A stretch of 64,000 bases of DNA from Pedobacter punctiformis (GTDB lineage: Bacteria > Bacteroidota > Bacteroidia > Sphingobacteriales > Sphingobacteriaceae): NCBI RefSeq assembly GCF_027213715.1, contig NZ_JAPWGM010000007.1, positions 1-64,000 of the forward strand, in the 5' to 3' direction. Each line of letters starts with the position of its first letter. Position 1 is the first letter of the stretch. The notes under the pieces were generated by a model, which had not been told where the DNA came from, did not search any database, and saw only the letters and a program-made list of their open reading frames with translations. Positions 17,207 through 25,213 of the stretch are shown piece by piece. The position numbers and the translations under genes were made by a program.

Positions 17207-19609
17207 ATGAATACCAATGTAATTAAAATACATAAAGATGAATGTATTCATTGCCAGGTAAAATCAAGCCTGTCATTCGGCCCACTTGTGGCCTATTTAA
17301 AAGGAAGGCTAATTACTGAAAAATCTGTAAAATCTGAATTTTACAGGTTTTTATTAGAAAAGATTGAAAAAGAAGATGCCTTGCTTGGCAATATCAACGC
17401 ACAAAAATTATCAAAACATAAAGATACACTTGAATTAATTTTTACAATACTTACGCCGTTAATGGCGAATGAGAACGATATGTTCTGGGCACTGAGTACA
17501 CCTGTACCAGATGAAATATTTTTCAGCACCAACGCATTTTATAATTTTTTTAAAGATCACGATCCAAAAAGTAAAGTTAAAAAGGATGATGAGCCTGTAG
17601 AGAAAAAACAAAAGAAATTTATTTACAATTTAATTCTCGACCGCTTTTATAATTTCAATTCTGTACTTAAAAATGAAATTATTTATGCACACCTGAATCC
17701 GGATACGGCTTTAACACAGTACTATAATATTCATACTGATTTACAGTTTGTAGATGTTTTCTACAAAGGCGATTTACCTGAACTTAATTTTGAAGAGCTT
17801 GCCCAACACTTTCAGGAAGGAAATGAACTGGAATACCTGGATGAAAAAATTCCTTTAGAGAATATAAGTTTCGAAGGATTTACGGTAATTTCTATAACAG
17901 ATGTAACCACTCAGCATGCTATTGATGGTATTCGTGATGCGTTGGTAAATCATAACTATCAAAAAGAAGCTTACAACCATGTAATGCATGCTTTAAAAAC
18001 CTTAGGTGGAAATGGTCAGCTGGAATTTGGACTGATGCCTTTTTTAACTGTAAATAACAAGCTGGTTTTTAATGACGGCGACTTTTCTCAAAGTATGCTC
18101 ATCAATTCAGCTAAAGCAGCTAATCTGGAAGAAGAAATTTTTTATTCGCTGGTTGATAAATACAAAGAAAATCCAAGGTCTATTTTTGTAACCGCTATTA
18201 ATGACGATCACGTTAAAAAAGATCCGATTTTAAGGGTTTTAAAAGAAGCAGGTGTAAATTCATGGTCTATTTTGCCGGTTTATTACAATTCGCAACTGGC
18301 CGGCGTGCTTGAAATTTATTCTAAAAAGGAAATTGTTGTTGATGATAAATTACTATCACGTTTACGTCCTGCAATTCCATTAATCGGACAGCTGTTTCAA
18401 TATAGTATTGAAGAATTTAGTGCGAAAATGGATGATGTGCTGATGGATAAGTTTACGGCTTTGCAACCTTCGGTACAATGGAAATTTAATGAAGCTGTTT
18501 GGCGTTTCCTTCAGCAAAATAAAGGCTTCCATAAACTAAAAGAGATAGAAACGGTTACATTTAAACACATGTATCCACTTTTTGGAGCTATTGATATCCG
18601 CAATTCAACAATAGAGCGGAATAAAGCTTTAAAAGACGATATGGAGGTTCAGCTGGGCAGTTTAGTACGCACGCTGAAAGAACTTCGAAAATTTGTCTAT
18701 TTAGAACTGACTGATAAATTACTTTTCAATTGTAAAGACTGGATTAAGCGCATCAGTAATTTTGCTTCATCAAACGAAGAAATGTTGCTGAACGAGTTTC
18801 TGGAAAGCGAAGTTTATCCATTTCTGTCTATTATGAAAATCAATTACCCGAATACCGCGGAAACGGTAAACCGGTATTTTGAAGATATTAGTGCCGAAGC
18901 CGGTGCTGCATTTGAAAACAGAAGGAAGCTCGAAAATTCTATGCAACTGATTAATACAGAAGTTAGTCAGTATCTGGAAAGAGCACAACAAAATTTACAA
19001 ACTTCTTATCCTTGTTATTTTGCTAAATTCAGAACGGATGGGGTAGAATACGACATTTATATTGGACAGGAGATAGCACCGGATAAGCCTTTTGATTTAT
19101 TATACCTTAAAAATATTCGTTTGTGGCAATTAACCTCAATGGTTGAAATTGCCCGTCTTTCTAACAGTTTAATAGGAGAGATGTCGAAGCCATTGGAAAC
19201 GACGCAATTAATTTTTATTCATTCTAACGCCATTGATATTAGTTTTAGAAATGATGAACGTAGATTTGATGTAGAAGGTGCCTATAATATTCGTTACGAG
19301 GTGGTCAAGAAAAGAATTGATAAGGTTCTTATTAAAGGCACTAACGAACGTTTAACCCAGCCGCATAAAATTGCCATGGTTTATTTTAATGCGGATGAAG
19401 CAAAAGAGTACTCGGAATACATTAAATATATGCAGGATCAGGGCTTTTTAAATGATGACCTTGAACAACTGGATTTAGATGAACTACAGGGTGTTTCTGG
19501 TTTGAAAGCACTAAGAGTAGGTGTGAAATATTTAGAAGAGAAAAAAACAAAGATTAAAGCAAAAGAAGTTTTAATTAAAACAGAGCAGCTTTTACAAAGC
19601 TCAAATTAA
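17207..19609 (+). CDS. Large GAF-like domain protein of unknown function
   Basis: 800 residues with no signal peptide or membrane segment, so probably cytoplasmic. Residues about 320-400 (SWSILPVYYNSQLAGVLEIY) look like the end of a GAF domain, a small-molecule or nucleotide sensing fold. The following ~400 residues are helical and lack catalytic motifs; a C-terminal stretch (LTQPHKIAMVYFNADEAKEY) is conserved-looking. The N-terminus has a CIHC pair. I know similar GAF-domain proteins of this length in Bacteroidota but no function for them. It stands alone with its own promoter and terminator. Confidence 0.7.
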   Translation: MNTNVIKIHKDECIHCQVKSSLSFGPLVAYLKGRLITEKSVKSEFYRFLLEKIEKEDALLGNINAQKLSKHKDTLELIFTILTPLMANENDMFWALSTPVPDEIFFSTNAFYNFFKDHDPKSKVKKDDEPVEKKQKKFIYNLILDRFYNFNSVLKNEIIYAHLNPDTALTQYYNIHTDLQFVDVFYKGDLPELNFEELAQHFQEGNELEYLDEKIPLENISFEGFTVISITDVTTQHAIDGIRDALVNHNYQKEAYNHVMHALKTLGGNGQLEFGLMPFLTVNNKLVFNDGDFSQSMLINSAKAANLEEEIFYSLVDKYKENPRSIFVTAINDDHVKKDPILRVLKEAGVNSWSILPVYYNSQLAGVLEIYSKKEIVVDDKLLSRLRPAIPLIGQLFQYSIEEFSAKMDDVLMDKFTALQPSVQWKFNEAVWRFLQQNKGFHKLKEIETVTFKHMYPLFGAIDIRNSTIERNKALKDDMEVQLGSLVRTLKELRKFVYLELTDKLLFNCKDWIKRISNFASSNEEMLLNEFLESEVYPFLSIMKINYPNTAETVNRYFEDISAEAGAAFENRRKLENSMQLINTEVSQYLERAQQNLQTSYPCYFAKFRTDGVEYDIYIGQEIAPDKPFDLLYLKNIRLWQLTSMVEIARLSNSLIGEMSKPLETTQLIFIHSNAIDISFRNDERRFDVEGAYNIRYEVVKKRIDKVLIKGTNERLTQPHKIAMVYFNADEAKEYSEYIKYMQDQGFLNDDLEQLDLDELQGVSGLKALRVGVKYLEEKKTKIKAKEVLIKTEQLLQSSN

Positions 19610-19610
19610 T

Positions 19611-19644
19611 AAAAAAGGTTCCCGGTTTACCAGGAACCTTTTTT
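19611..19644. terminator. Bidirectional terminator between convergent genes
   Basis: Arms 19611-19622 and 19633-19644 (aaaaaaggttcc / ggaacctttttt) form a 12-bp stem with A and T runs. It serves the GAF gene and the sulfatase gene. Confidence 0.88.
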
Positions 19645-19653
19645 ATTTGTGGT

Positions 19654-21603
19654 TTATTTAATCCTTAATTTCCCGCTTTTAAACAGATCAAAAGCAGCCT
19701 GGTAATTTGCAATTCCCTGATCGGTAATTTCCTTTGGCAATTGAGCTGGCTTTTGTTCATTTTTAGCTTTATTGTACAGGTAAGTATCAACTTTATGCTG
19801 CGGACTTAAAATAACCAGACTGTCACCTTTCATGTAAACCAGTTTTTGATAAGTTCCTAAAAATACTCTTGGCTGATATTGCTCATCGAGTACATTTTTA
19901 CCAAAAAACTCACTGGTATAATTCCAGCCCAATAAATTCCATAAAGTTGGAAAAAGATCGACCTGAGAAGTCATTTTACTAATATTGGTCTTCGCAACAT
20001 CTTTCAGGTTTAAAATCATACACGGAATCTGATATTTCGAAATGTCAATTTCATTTTTTCCGGCACTGCTGGCACAATGATCAGCAACAATAATAATAAC
20101 CGTATTGTTAAACCAGGGTTTGTTTTTAATCTGATCAATAAAATTTCCAATGGCGTAATCCGTGTACTTTACAGCAGCCTCTCTGCTTCCGGCAGGTAAA
20201 TTAATTTTATTGGCGGGAAAAGTAAATGGTCTGTGGTTAGAAGTCGTCATAATGAAATTATTAAACAGTTTATTCTGCTTATATTTTTCATCTGCATCTT
20301 TAATAACCACATTAAAAATATCTTCATCACAAATGCCCCAGGCATTTTCAAAAGTTACCTCATTATCCTGAATAAGTGTTCTTTTGCCACCATAAGTTTC
20401 ATCAAGCAGTTTGCGGCCACGGTCTACAATATCGTATCCATTGTTGCCAAAAAAGTGGTTCATGTTATCAAAATAACCATCGCCACCATAAAAAAATGTA
20501 TTGGTATAACCGTTTTCTTTAAAAACATGACCTACCGTAAAAAGATTCTCATTATCTGTTCTGCGTACAATACTGTTGCCTGGTGTTGGTGGAATCGCCA
20601 GTGTAAGCGCTTCCATTCCCCTCACTGTACGGGTTCCGGTGGCATACATATTACTAAAAAATAGGCTGTTATTGGCAAATGAATCCAATCTTGGTGTAAT
20701 ATGTTGTGTATTGCCAAAGTGCTCCAGAAAATCAGCACTTAAACTTTCCACCGTAATCATAATTACATTGGGCTTATATGGCGTACGGGTAGACTGGATT
20801 GTTCTTTTAATCGTATTTTTAGAATGATCGAAAACAGTTCCGTTTTCATAAAGCTCTTTCTTAACTAAATCGTAAGCTTTTGTGCTGTCAATTAAGCTGT
20901 AAAAATCTAAATAGTTTAATTCATTGTTTTTAAATGCAGCAAAGAACGAATAAATCCCTGCTTTACTGAGTTCATTTGTATACCTGTTATTTCCACTTTC
21001 TGCCCAACTGTTTTTAACGATTACTGCAAACAGGATGGCAGGTACAATAATTAAGGATGAAATAAGTACACGATTCTTAAAGGCAATCTGGCTGTTAAAA
21101 CTGTTTTTAAATAATTTAAATTTATGGAAAGCGAAGGTAACTCCAACAGCCAGCAACAGCATCCCTGAAATTAGCAGAGGCAGCGGGTAAGATTCGTTAA
21201 TATTATGAATTACCTCATAAGTATAAATTAAATAATCAACAGCTATAAAGTTAAAACGGCTTTCAAATTCCTGCCAAAAGGTTAATTCTGCGAAAAAAGA
21301 AAATAAAGTAATCAGCAGAAATATAAAAAATAAGCTATAAGTAACGATCTTATTCCATTTTTTGTGGTAAAGCCTGTTCGGAATAATTAACAGGTAAAGG
21401 GCATAAAATGAAACCAAAAGTAAGCCTGTTCCAAGGTCAAAAAATAATCCGGTTAAGTAAAATTTAATGATTTCAAGTATTTTAAAATCGGTATGCTGAC
21501 AGGCAGAAATAAATAAAATGCTCCGGATGATAAAAGAAAATAGAATAAAATAGCTTAAATATCCCATTAAAATGGAATATCTGCTTTTAAATAATTTGGT
21601 CAT
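19654..21603 (-). CDS. LTA-synthase-like membrane sulfatase/phosphotransferase
   Basis: The start is the ATG at 21603 (MTKLFKSRYSILMGYL). The longer frame to 21693 would run into the terminator hairpin of the upstream gene. About five N-terminal membrane helices are followed by a periplasmic alkaline-phosphatase-fold domain: E286 (ITVESL), probable nucleophile T326 (TGTRTVRGME, with E331), and VADHCA. The arrangement is that of lipoteichoic-acid-synthase/OpgB/EptA-like enzymes that move phosphoglycerol or phosphoethanolamine groups. In a Gram-negative cell the acceptor cannot be LTA, so a periplasmic or surface glycan or lipid is more likely. The specific substrate is unknown. Confidence 0.85.
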   Translation of the reverse strand: MTKLFKSRYSILMGYLSYFILFSFIIRSILFISACQHTDFKILEIIKFYLTGLFFDLGTGLLLVSFYALYLLIIPNRLYHKKWNKIVTYSLFFIFLLITLFSFFAELTFWQEFESRFNFIAVDYLIYTYEVIHNINESYPLPLLISGMLLLAVGVTFAFHKFKLFKNSFNSQIAFKNRVLISSLIIVPAILFAVIVKNSWAESGNNRYTNELSKAGIYSFFAAFKNNELNYLDFYSLIDSTKAYDLVKKELYENGTVFDHSKNTIKRTIQSTRTPYKPNVIMITVESLSADFLEHFGNTQHITPRLDSFANNSLFFSNMYATGTRTVRGMEALTLAIPPTPGNSIVRRTDNENLFTVGHVFKENGYTNTFFYGGDGYFDNMNHFFGNNGYDIVDRGRKLLDETYGGKRTLIQDNEVTFENAWGICDEDIFNVVIKDADEKYKQNKLFNNFIMTTSNHRPFTFPANKINLPAGSREAAVKYTDYAIGNFIDQIKNKPWFNNTVIIIVADHCASSAGKNEIDISKYQIPCMILNLKDVAKTNISKMTSQVDLFPTLWNLLGWNYTSEFFGKNVLDEQYQPRVFLGTYQKLVYMKGDSLVILSPQHKVDTYLYNKAKNEQKPAQLPKEITDQGIANYQAAFDLFKSGKLRIK

Positions 21604-21696
21604 TATTGTTGTTGAAAATTTGCGCAAGTTAGTTACATAATCTGAAGAAAAACTGAAGTTATCTGTTAATTTTAAAAGGCCATTTTTTTGCATAAA

Positions 21697-21726
21697 AAAA
21701 GCGGTCAGTAAATGCTGACCGCTTTT
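21697..21726 (-). terminator. Hairpin terminator after the DUF2807-like gene
   Basis: Arms 21697-21708 and 21715-21726 (aaaagcggtcag / ctgaccgctttt) form a 12-bp stem with a T-run on the minus strand, 20 bp past the stop of the upstream gene. It supports starting the next gene at 21603. Confidence 0.85.
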
Positions 21727-21745
21727 GGGGTTAATTTGCGTGTTT

Positions 21746-22351
21746 TTATTTGTTTAAAGCAATTTCTTTATCTATTGCGCTAATGGTTTCTGTTGGGCTG
21801 ATGTTTGTTTTTAACGCTGCAAACTTATCTATTGTAAGAGATGGTGTTTTATCCATAATTAAAGTATGGTTATCAGTAGAACCGCTTAATTTTAAGTCTG
21901 CATGATCTTTAATTACAGTATATAAGCTTTCAGTGCTGGTGTTGATTTCTGCATGTGCATTGCCATTTAAAAGAATCTGAAGGAATTGAGTTTTTAATTT
22001 ACCTTCTGTTTTAACTACTGCATTATCAGCAGCTTCAATTCTGTAAATATTGTTTACATAAACAACCAGTTTGGTTAAACCTTTGCTTTCTGAGGTAATT
22101 CTAAGAATGTCTCCGTCTTGCATTACAGTTGCGCTTCCGGTATTATCATCCGCATAACTTACGCCGTCAGTTGATCTTTGTACTAATAAAACTTCTACGT
22201 TTCCTTTTACAGAAACTCTCTTAACGTTAACAGGGGCTGAAATTTTTGCAGGTTTTGCGTCCATTGCAGAAACACTTGTAGTGATTAAAGCTGTTGATAA
22301 AACAATAGCTGTTAATGATGATGCGATTAGGGTTTTGATTGAGGTTTTCAT
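21746..22351 (-). CDS. Exported DUF2807/GIN-domain-like protein
   Basis: 201 residues with a clear signal peptide (about 1-29, cut near VSAMDA). The mature part is a beta-rich repeat pattern (VKRVSVKGNVEVLLVQ ... YRIEAADNAVVKTEG ... ILLNGNAHAEIN ... DHADLKLSG) that fits the right-handed beta-helix 'head/GIN' domain, DUF2807, common in Bacteroidota. These proteins are periplasmic or surface-exposed with no known activity. It stands alone with its own terminator. The ~250 bp upstream hold no feature I can identify. Confidence 0.75.
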   Translation of the reverse strand: MKTSIKTLIASSLTAIVLSTALITTSVSAMDAKPAKISAPVNVKRVSVKGNVEVLLVQRSTDGVSYADDNTGSATVMQDGDILRITSESKGLTKLVVYVNNIYRIEAADNAVVKTEGKLKTQFLQILLNGNAHAEINTSTESLYTVIKDHADLKLSGSTDNHTLIMDKTPSLTIDKFAALKTNISPTETISAIDKEIALNK

Positions 22352-22608
22352 AATATTTTAATTTATTAATTTATTGTTATTGAGTGATTTGTATGCTTTC
22401 TGAAGCTTTCGTAAATAAGACGCCGTTAGGTTCAAAACGTTGCAGCCTAACCCTCACTTTTATACTATCACTATAAACTAATCGACGAACAGGCGTAATT
22501 CAAAGACGAAAAATTTAGAATATTAAATGAATTGTAAAATAAATTAAGATTTATGCTGAGATTATTCTTTTTATTATATTTAAAAGAAAATTTAATTCAA
22601 CTTAATTC

Positions 22609-22968
22609 ATGAAAAAAAAGGTTGTTCTTGTTCAGGATAATGAAGAAATCCTGGAAATTATGGATCAGGTATTAGAGGAGGAGGGATTTGATGTAACCCC
22701 ATCTTTAACAACCGAACCTATAAAAAATATTGATAAGATTGATCCTGATGTAGTTGTGATTGACGATCATATTAAAGGAGAGGTTAAAGGATCGAAAGTT
22801 GTAAAAGAACTTAAAAATGATCCCCAAACAGAAGACTTGTCTGTTGTTTTAACCTCTACATCTGATAAATTACCACAACAGGCAAAAGATTGTAATGCCG
22901 ATGATTATATAGAGAAACCATTTGATATCGATCATATGGTTGATGTAGTTAAACGCAATGCAGAATAA
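22609..22968 (+). CDS. Single-domain response regulator
   Basis: 119-residue receiver domain with no output domain. D10 is the acidic-pocket residue and D52 (VVVIDDH) the phosphoacceptor. T82/S83 (VLTSTSD) is the switch residue and K103 (EKPFD) the conserved Lys. CheY-like proteins of this type pass phosphate in relays or bind partners. Asn11 stands where a second acidic residue is usual, so Mg2+ binding may be altered. No kinase gene is adjacent. It is flanked by AT-rich spacers. Confidence 0.88.
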   Translation: MKKKVVLVQDNEEILEIMDQVLEEEGFDVTPSLTTEPIKNIDKIDPDVVVIDDHIKGEVKGSKVVKELKNDPQTEDLSVVLTSTSDKLPQQAKDCNADDYIEKPFDIDHMVDVVKRNAE

Positions 22969-22989
22969 TTTCAGTTAAAATCAAATTAT

Positions 22990-23026
22990 GGTAAATCTAT
23001 ATAGATGGGTTTACCTTAATTTTTTA
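22990..23026 (+). terminator. Probable terminator after the response regulator gene
   Basis: GGTAAA (22990-22995) pairs with TTTACC (23010-23015), with an inner self-complementary TCTATATAGA and a short bulge, followed by a TTAATTTTTT tract. Confidence 0.5.
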
Positions 23027-23166
23027 ATTGCTCTAAACTCCTCCATAAAATATCTGTGTAAATCCATATACAGGCTTTATAAAACCCTAAACACTTGTAG
23101 TCTAAATATTTTAGTATTTATTTTAAATTAAATCAATGTTATACTTCTTATTACTAATATAATTAG

Positions 23167-23174
23167 TATTTTTG
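23167..23174 (+). promoter_or_regulatory. Possible -7 box upstream of the HD hydrolase gene
   Basis: TATTTTTG fits TAnnTTTG, 20 nt before the ATG at 23195. No TTTG box is seen at the right distance. Confidence 0.3.
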
Positions 23175-23194
23175 TTTTGATTTAAATTGAGCTT

Positions 23195-24049
23195 ATGATA
23201 CAGGTAAATGATTTTTTATATGGAAAAATGGAATTTCCGCAAGTTATTGCTGATTTGCTGGAAACAGATGCTTTAAAACGTTTGGCTGGTGTTCATCAAA
23301 GCGGAGCTATTTTTTTAGTAAATCCTGATATTTGTCATTCCCGTTTGGAACATGCAACCGGAGTAATGATGCTAATTAAAATGCTTGGTGGTTCGGAGTT
23401 GGAGCAGATTGCAGGTTTGCTTCATGATGTTTCTCATACTGCTTTTTCGCATGTTGGAGATTATGTTTTTGATCATCAGGACGAAGATTACCATGAGACA
23501 ATATTTACTCAGGTTATTGAAAATTCGACTATTCCCACTGTTTTAGCCAGGCATGGTTATCGGGCAGATCAGATTATTAATGGAGAATTTAATATTTTGG
23601 AACAAGCTCTGCCGTCACTTTGTGCCGATCGTTTAGATTATACATTACGTGATGGGATTTACGGTGGTATTATAAGCCGGCAGCGGGCAAAGGAATTTTT
23701 GAATGCCATTACTTTAAAAAATGGGAGAATAGCGGTTACAGTAGAAAAAGAGGCAACCTGGATTAATGAAACTTTTGAAAAACTAAATCAGGAAGTATTT
23801 AAATTACCGCTACATTTATATGCAAATGGTAAAATGGCCGAATTGATTAAGGGGTTTTTGAAGAAAGGGTTGCTGATTAAAGAAGATTTATTTAAAACTG
23901 ATACCCTTTTATTAAATAAAATCCGAAGTAATTTTGAAGGTTATGAAGCAATAAAATCTATTAAACAATTGAAAGGGTTTGCCGAATTTATGCGTCACGG
24001 TGCTGTACCTAAAGTAAAAGTAAGAAGTTTACAGGCACTTTTAGTTTAA
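23195..24049 (+). CDS. HD-superfamily phosphohydrolase
   Basis: 284 residues. The HD metal site is clear: HSRLEHATG (His), LLHDVSHTAFSH (His-Asp pair) and CADRLDYTLRDG (Asp). This is the pattern of dGTPase-like/YdhJ-type HD hydrolases (cf. SAMHD1-like), which act on nucleotides; the exact substrate is unknown. The protein is soluble with no signal. tatA starts 60 bp downstream on the same strand, so they may be co-transcribed, with no obvious functional link. Confidence 0.86.
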   Translation: MIQVNDFLYGKMEFPQVIADLLETDALKRLAGVHQSGAIFLVNPDICHSRLEHATGVMMLIKMLGGSELEQIAGLLHDVSHTAFSHVGDYVFDHQDEDYHETIFTQVIENSTIPTVLARHGYRADQIINGEFNILEQALPSLCADRLDYTLRDGIYGGIISRQRAKEFLNAITLKNGRIAVTVEKEATWINETFEKLNQEVFKLPLHLYANGKMAELIKGFLKKGLLIKEDLFKTDTLLLNKIRSNFEGYEAIKSIKQLKGFAEFMRHGAVPKVKVRSLQALLV

Positions 24050-24109
24050 AAATTTGATTTTTAAAAACACAATTAGCTTTTTTAACGTACATTGTAAAAA
24101 AAATAGAAT

Positions 24110-24250
24110 ATGTCTGCAATAGAAATTATTTTAATCGGAGTTGTTATTCTGCTAATATTTGGAGGTAAAAAAATACCTGAACTAATGCGTGGAATAGGAA
24201 AGAGTGTTAAAGAATTTAAAGATGCAAAAAATGAACCTCCGGTTAATTAA
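24110..24250 (+). CDS. tatA: Twin-arginine translocase subunit TatA/E
   Basis: A 46-residue ORF too short for standard ORF cut-offs. It has a single N-terminal membrane helix (IEIILIGVVILLIF) followed by the TatA hinge and amphipathic-helix signature (FGGKKIPELMRGIGKSVKEF). TatA oligomers form the passage for folded proteins with twin-arginine signals. It is shorter than usual TatA (about 60-90 residues) because the acidic tail is missing, which resembles TatE or the minimal Bacteroidota TatA. No tatC or tatB lies nearby. Confidence 0.9.
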   Translation: MSAIEIILIGVVILLIFGGKKIPELMRGIGKSVKEFKDAKNEPPVN

Positions 24251-24309
24251 TAGTCTGATTTAAAACCTTCTTTAAATTCTTCTGTTTTAGTTTTATAATC
24301 TTTTCTAAA

Positions 24310-24498
24310 ATGAACACTAAAAATGACCATAAAAATAAATTGATTAAAACAGAAGAAAAGAAATCAAGCGGACTTGATCTTTGGAATGACCGCTTAGATG
24401 AAAATCTTGAATCAACAGACCATAAAGACCTTGCTGCTGATGAAAAGGCTAAAGCTTTTTCAGAGAAATTTGATCATCATCATCAATCTAAGCAGTAA
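24310..24498 (+). CDS. Small hydrophilic protein of unknown function
   Basis: 62 residues, highly charged, ending in a His-rich segment (KFDHHHQSKQ), with no hydrophobic stretch. It follows tatA by 59 bp on the same strand and uses the local codon style, so it is probably real. No family recognised. Confidence 0.5.
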   Translation: MNTKNDHKNKLIKTEEKKSSGLDLWNDRLDENLESTDHKDLAADEKAKAFSEKFDHHHQSKQ

Positions 24499-24513
24499 GA
24501 TGCTGTCTTCACA

Positions 24514-24906
24514 CTATGCAGACTTGCTTAAAATTGGATAATGTTCTTCGTTTGAAGCTAATTCGTACTGGATAATGATAATATTAATGTGACTTAAAAT
24601 GCTTTCCAGTTCATTAATGTCGTAAAATGAACTATTAAGTTTATTAATATGAAATTCAAGTTGTTTTTTATCAAAATTATCCAACCGATACTTTAACACA
24701 CTATAAGCATCGTTTATGCAGTTACAAAGATGTTTTCTTAAAAAGAAAAATGCATTTCTGAACTCCAATTGTAACACTTCAAAATTTTCTTTTGCATTTT
24801 GAAAATTATAAAATGCTTTTTCAGCAGTAAAATAAAGTAATAAATCAGATTGTTCTCCTATCCGGGCTGGATAAATTTTGTTTAGCAAGCATCTGTAAGC
24901 ATTCAT
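24514..24906 (-). CDS. Hypothetical helical protein
   Basis: 130 residues, soluble and predicted helical, with Asn/Glu/Phe-rich amphipathic stretches and no recognised motif. It faces the small 24310 gene with only a 15-bp gap between stops. The ATG at 24906 is followed by plausible codon use, but no ortholog family is known to me. A regulatory or four-helix-bundle protein (HEPN- or 23S-IVP-like) is possible but not shown. Confidence 0.5.
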   Translation of the reverse strand: MNAYRCLLNKIYPARIGEQSDLLLYFTAEKAFYNFQNAKENFEVLQLEFRNAFFFLRKHLCNCINDAYSVLKYRLDNFDKKQLEFHINKLNSSFYDINELESILSHINIIIIQYELASNEEHYPILSKSA

Positions 24907-25213
24907 AAAAATAGTATTAATACATTAATCAAACTGGTTCTTATCTTATTTACAAGATGGGATGCGTTGAGTTTCAAAATATTTTCTAGAAATACATTGA
25001 AATTCAATACTTACAGGGATAAACTAAATTAACATTAAGGTGAAATAAAATCTCTTTTTTTACACCAACCTATCAGTTTTTTACACGAAACCGTATTTTT
25101 CTGAGCCGAAATTGTTAAATTTTCTTTGCAGGTATTTCTGTTACCTGTCTTTAATAGTATATTGCATTTATAATAATCTATATCATGTATTGTTTTTGTA
25201 TAACTAATGGTCG
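24907..25213. other. Intergenic region between divergent genes
   Basis: About 307 bp upstream of both the hypothetical gene at 24906 and the adhesin gene at 25214. It should hold promoters for both. The only box-like element on the plus strand is TTTCTTTG near 25123-25130, one mismatch from TAnnTTTG. No repeat or RNA structure noticed. Confidence 0.4.

Noticed and set aside
20233-20664. 143-codon plus-strand ORF opposite the sulfatase gene
   Set aside because: Covers the catalytic region of the sulfatase in another frame; composition fits a shadow.
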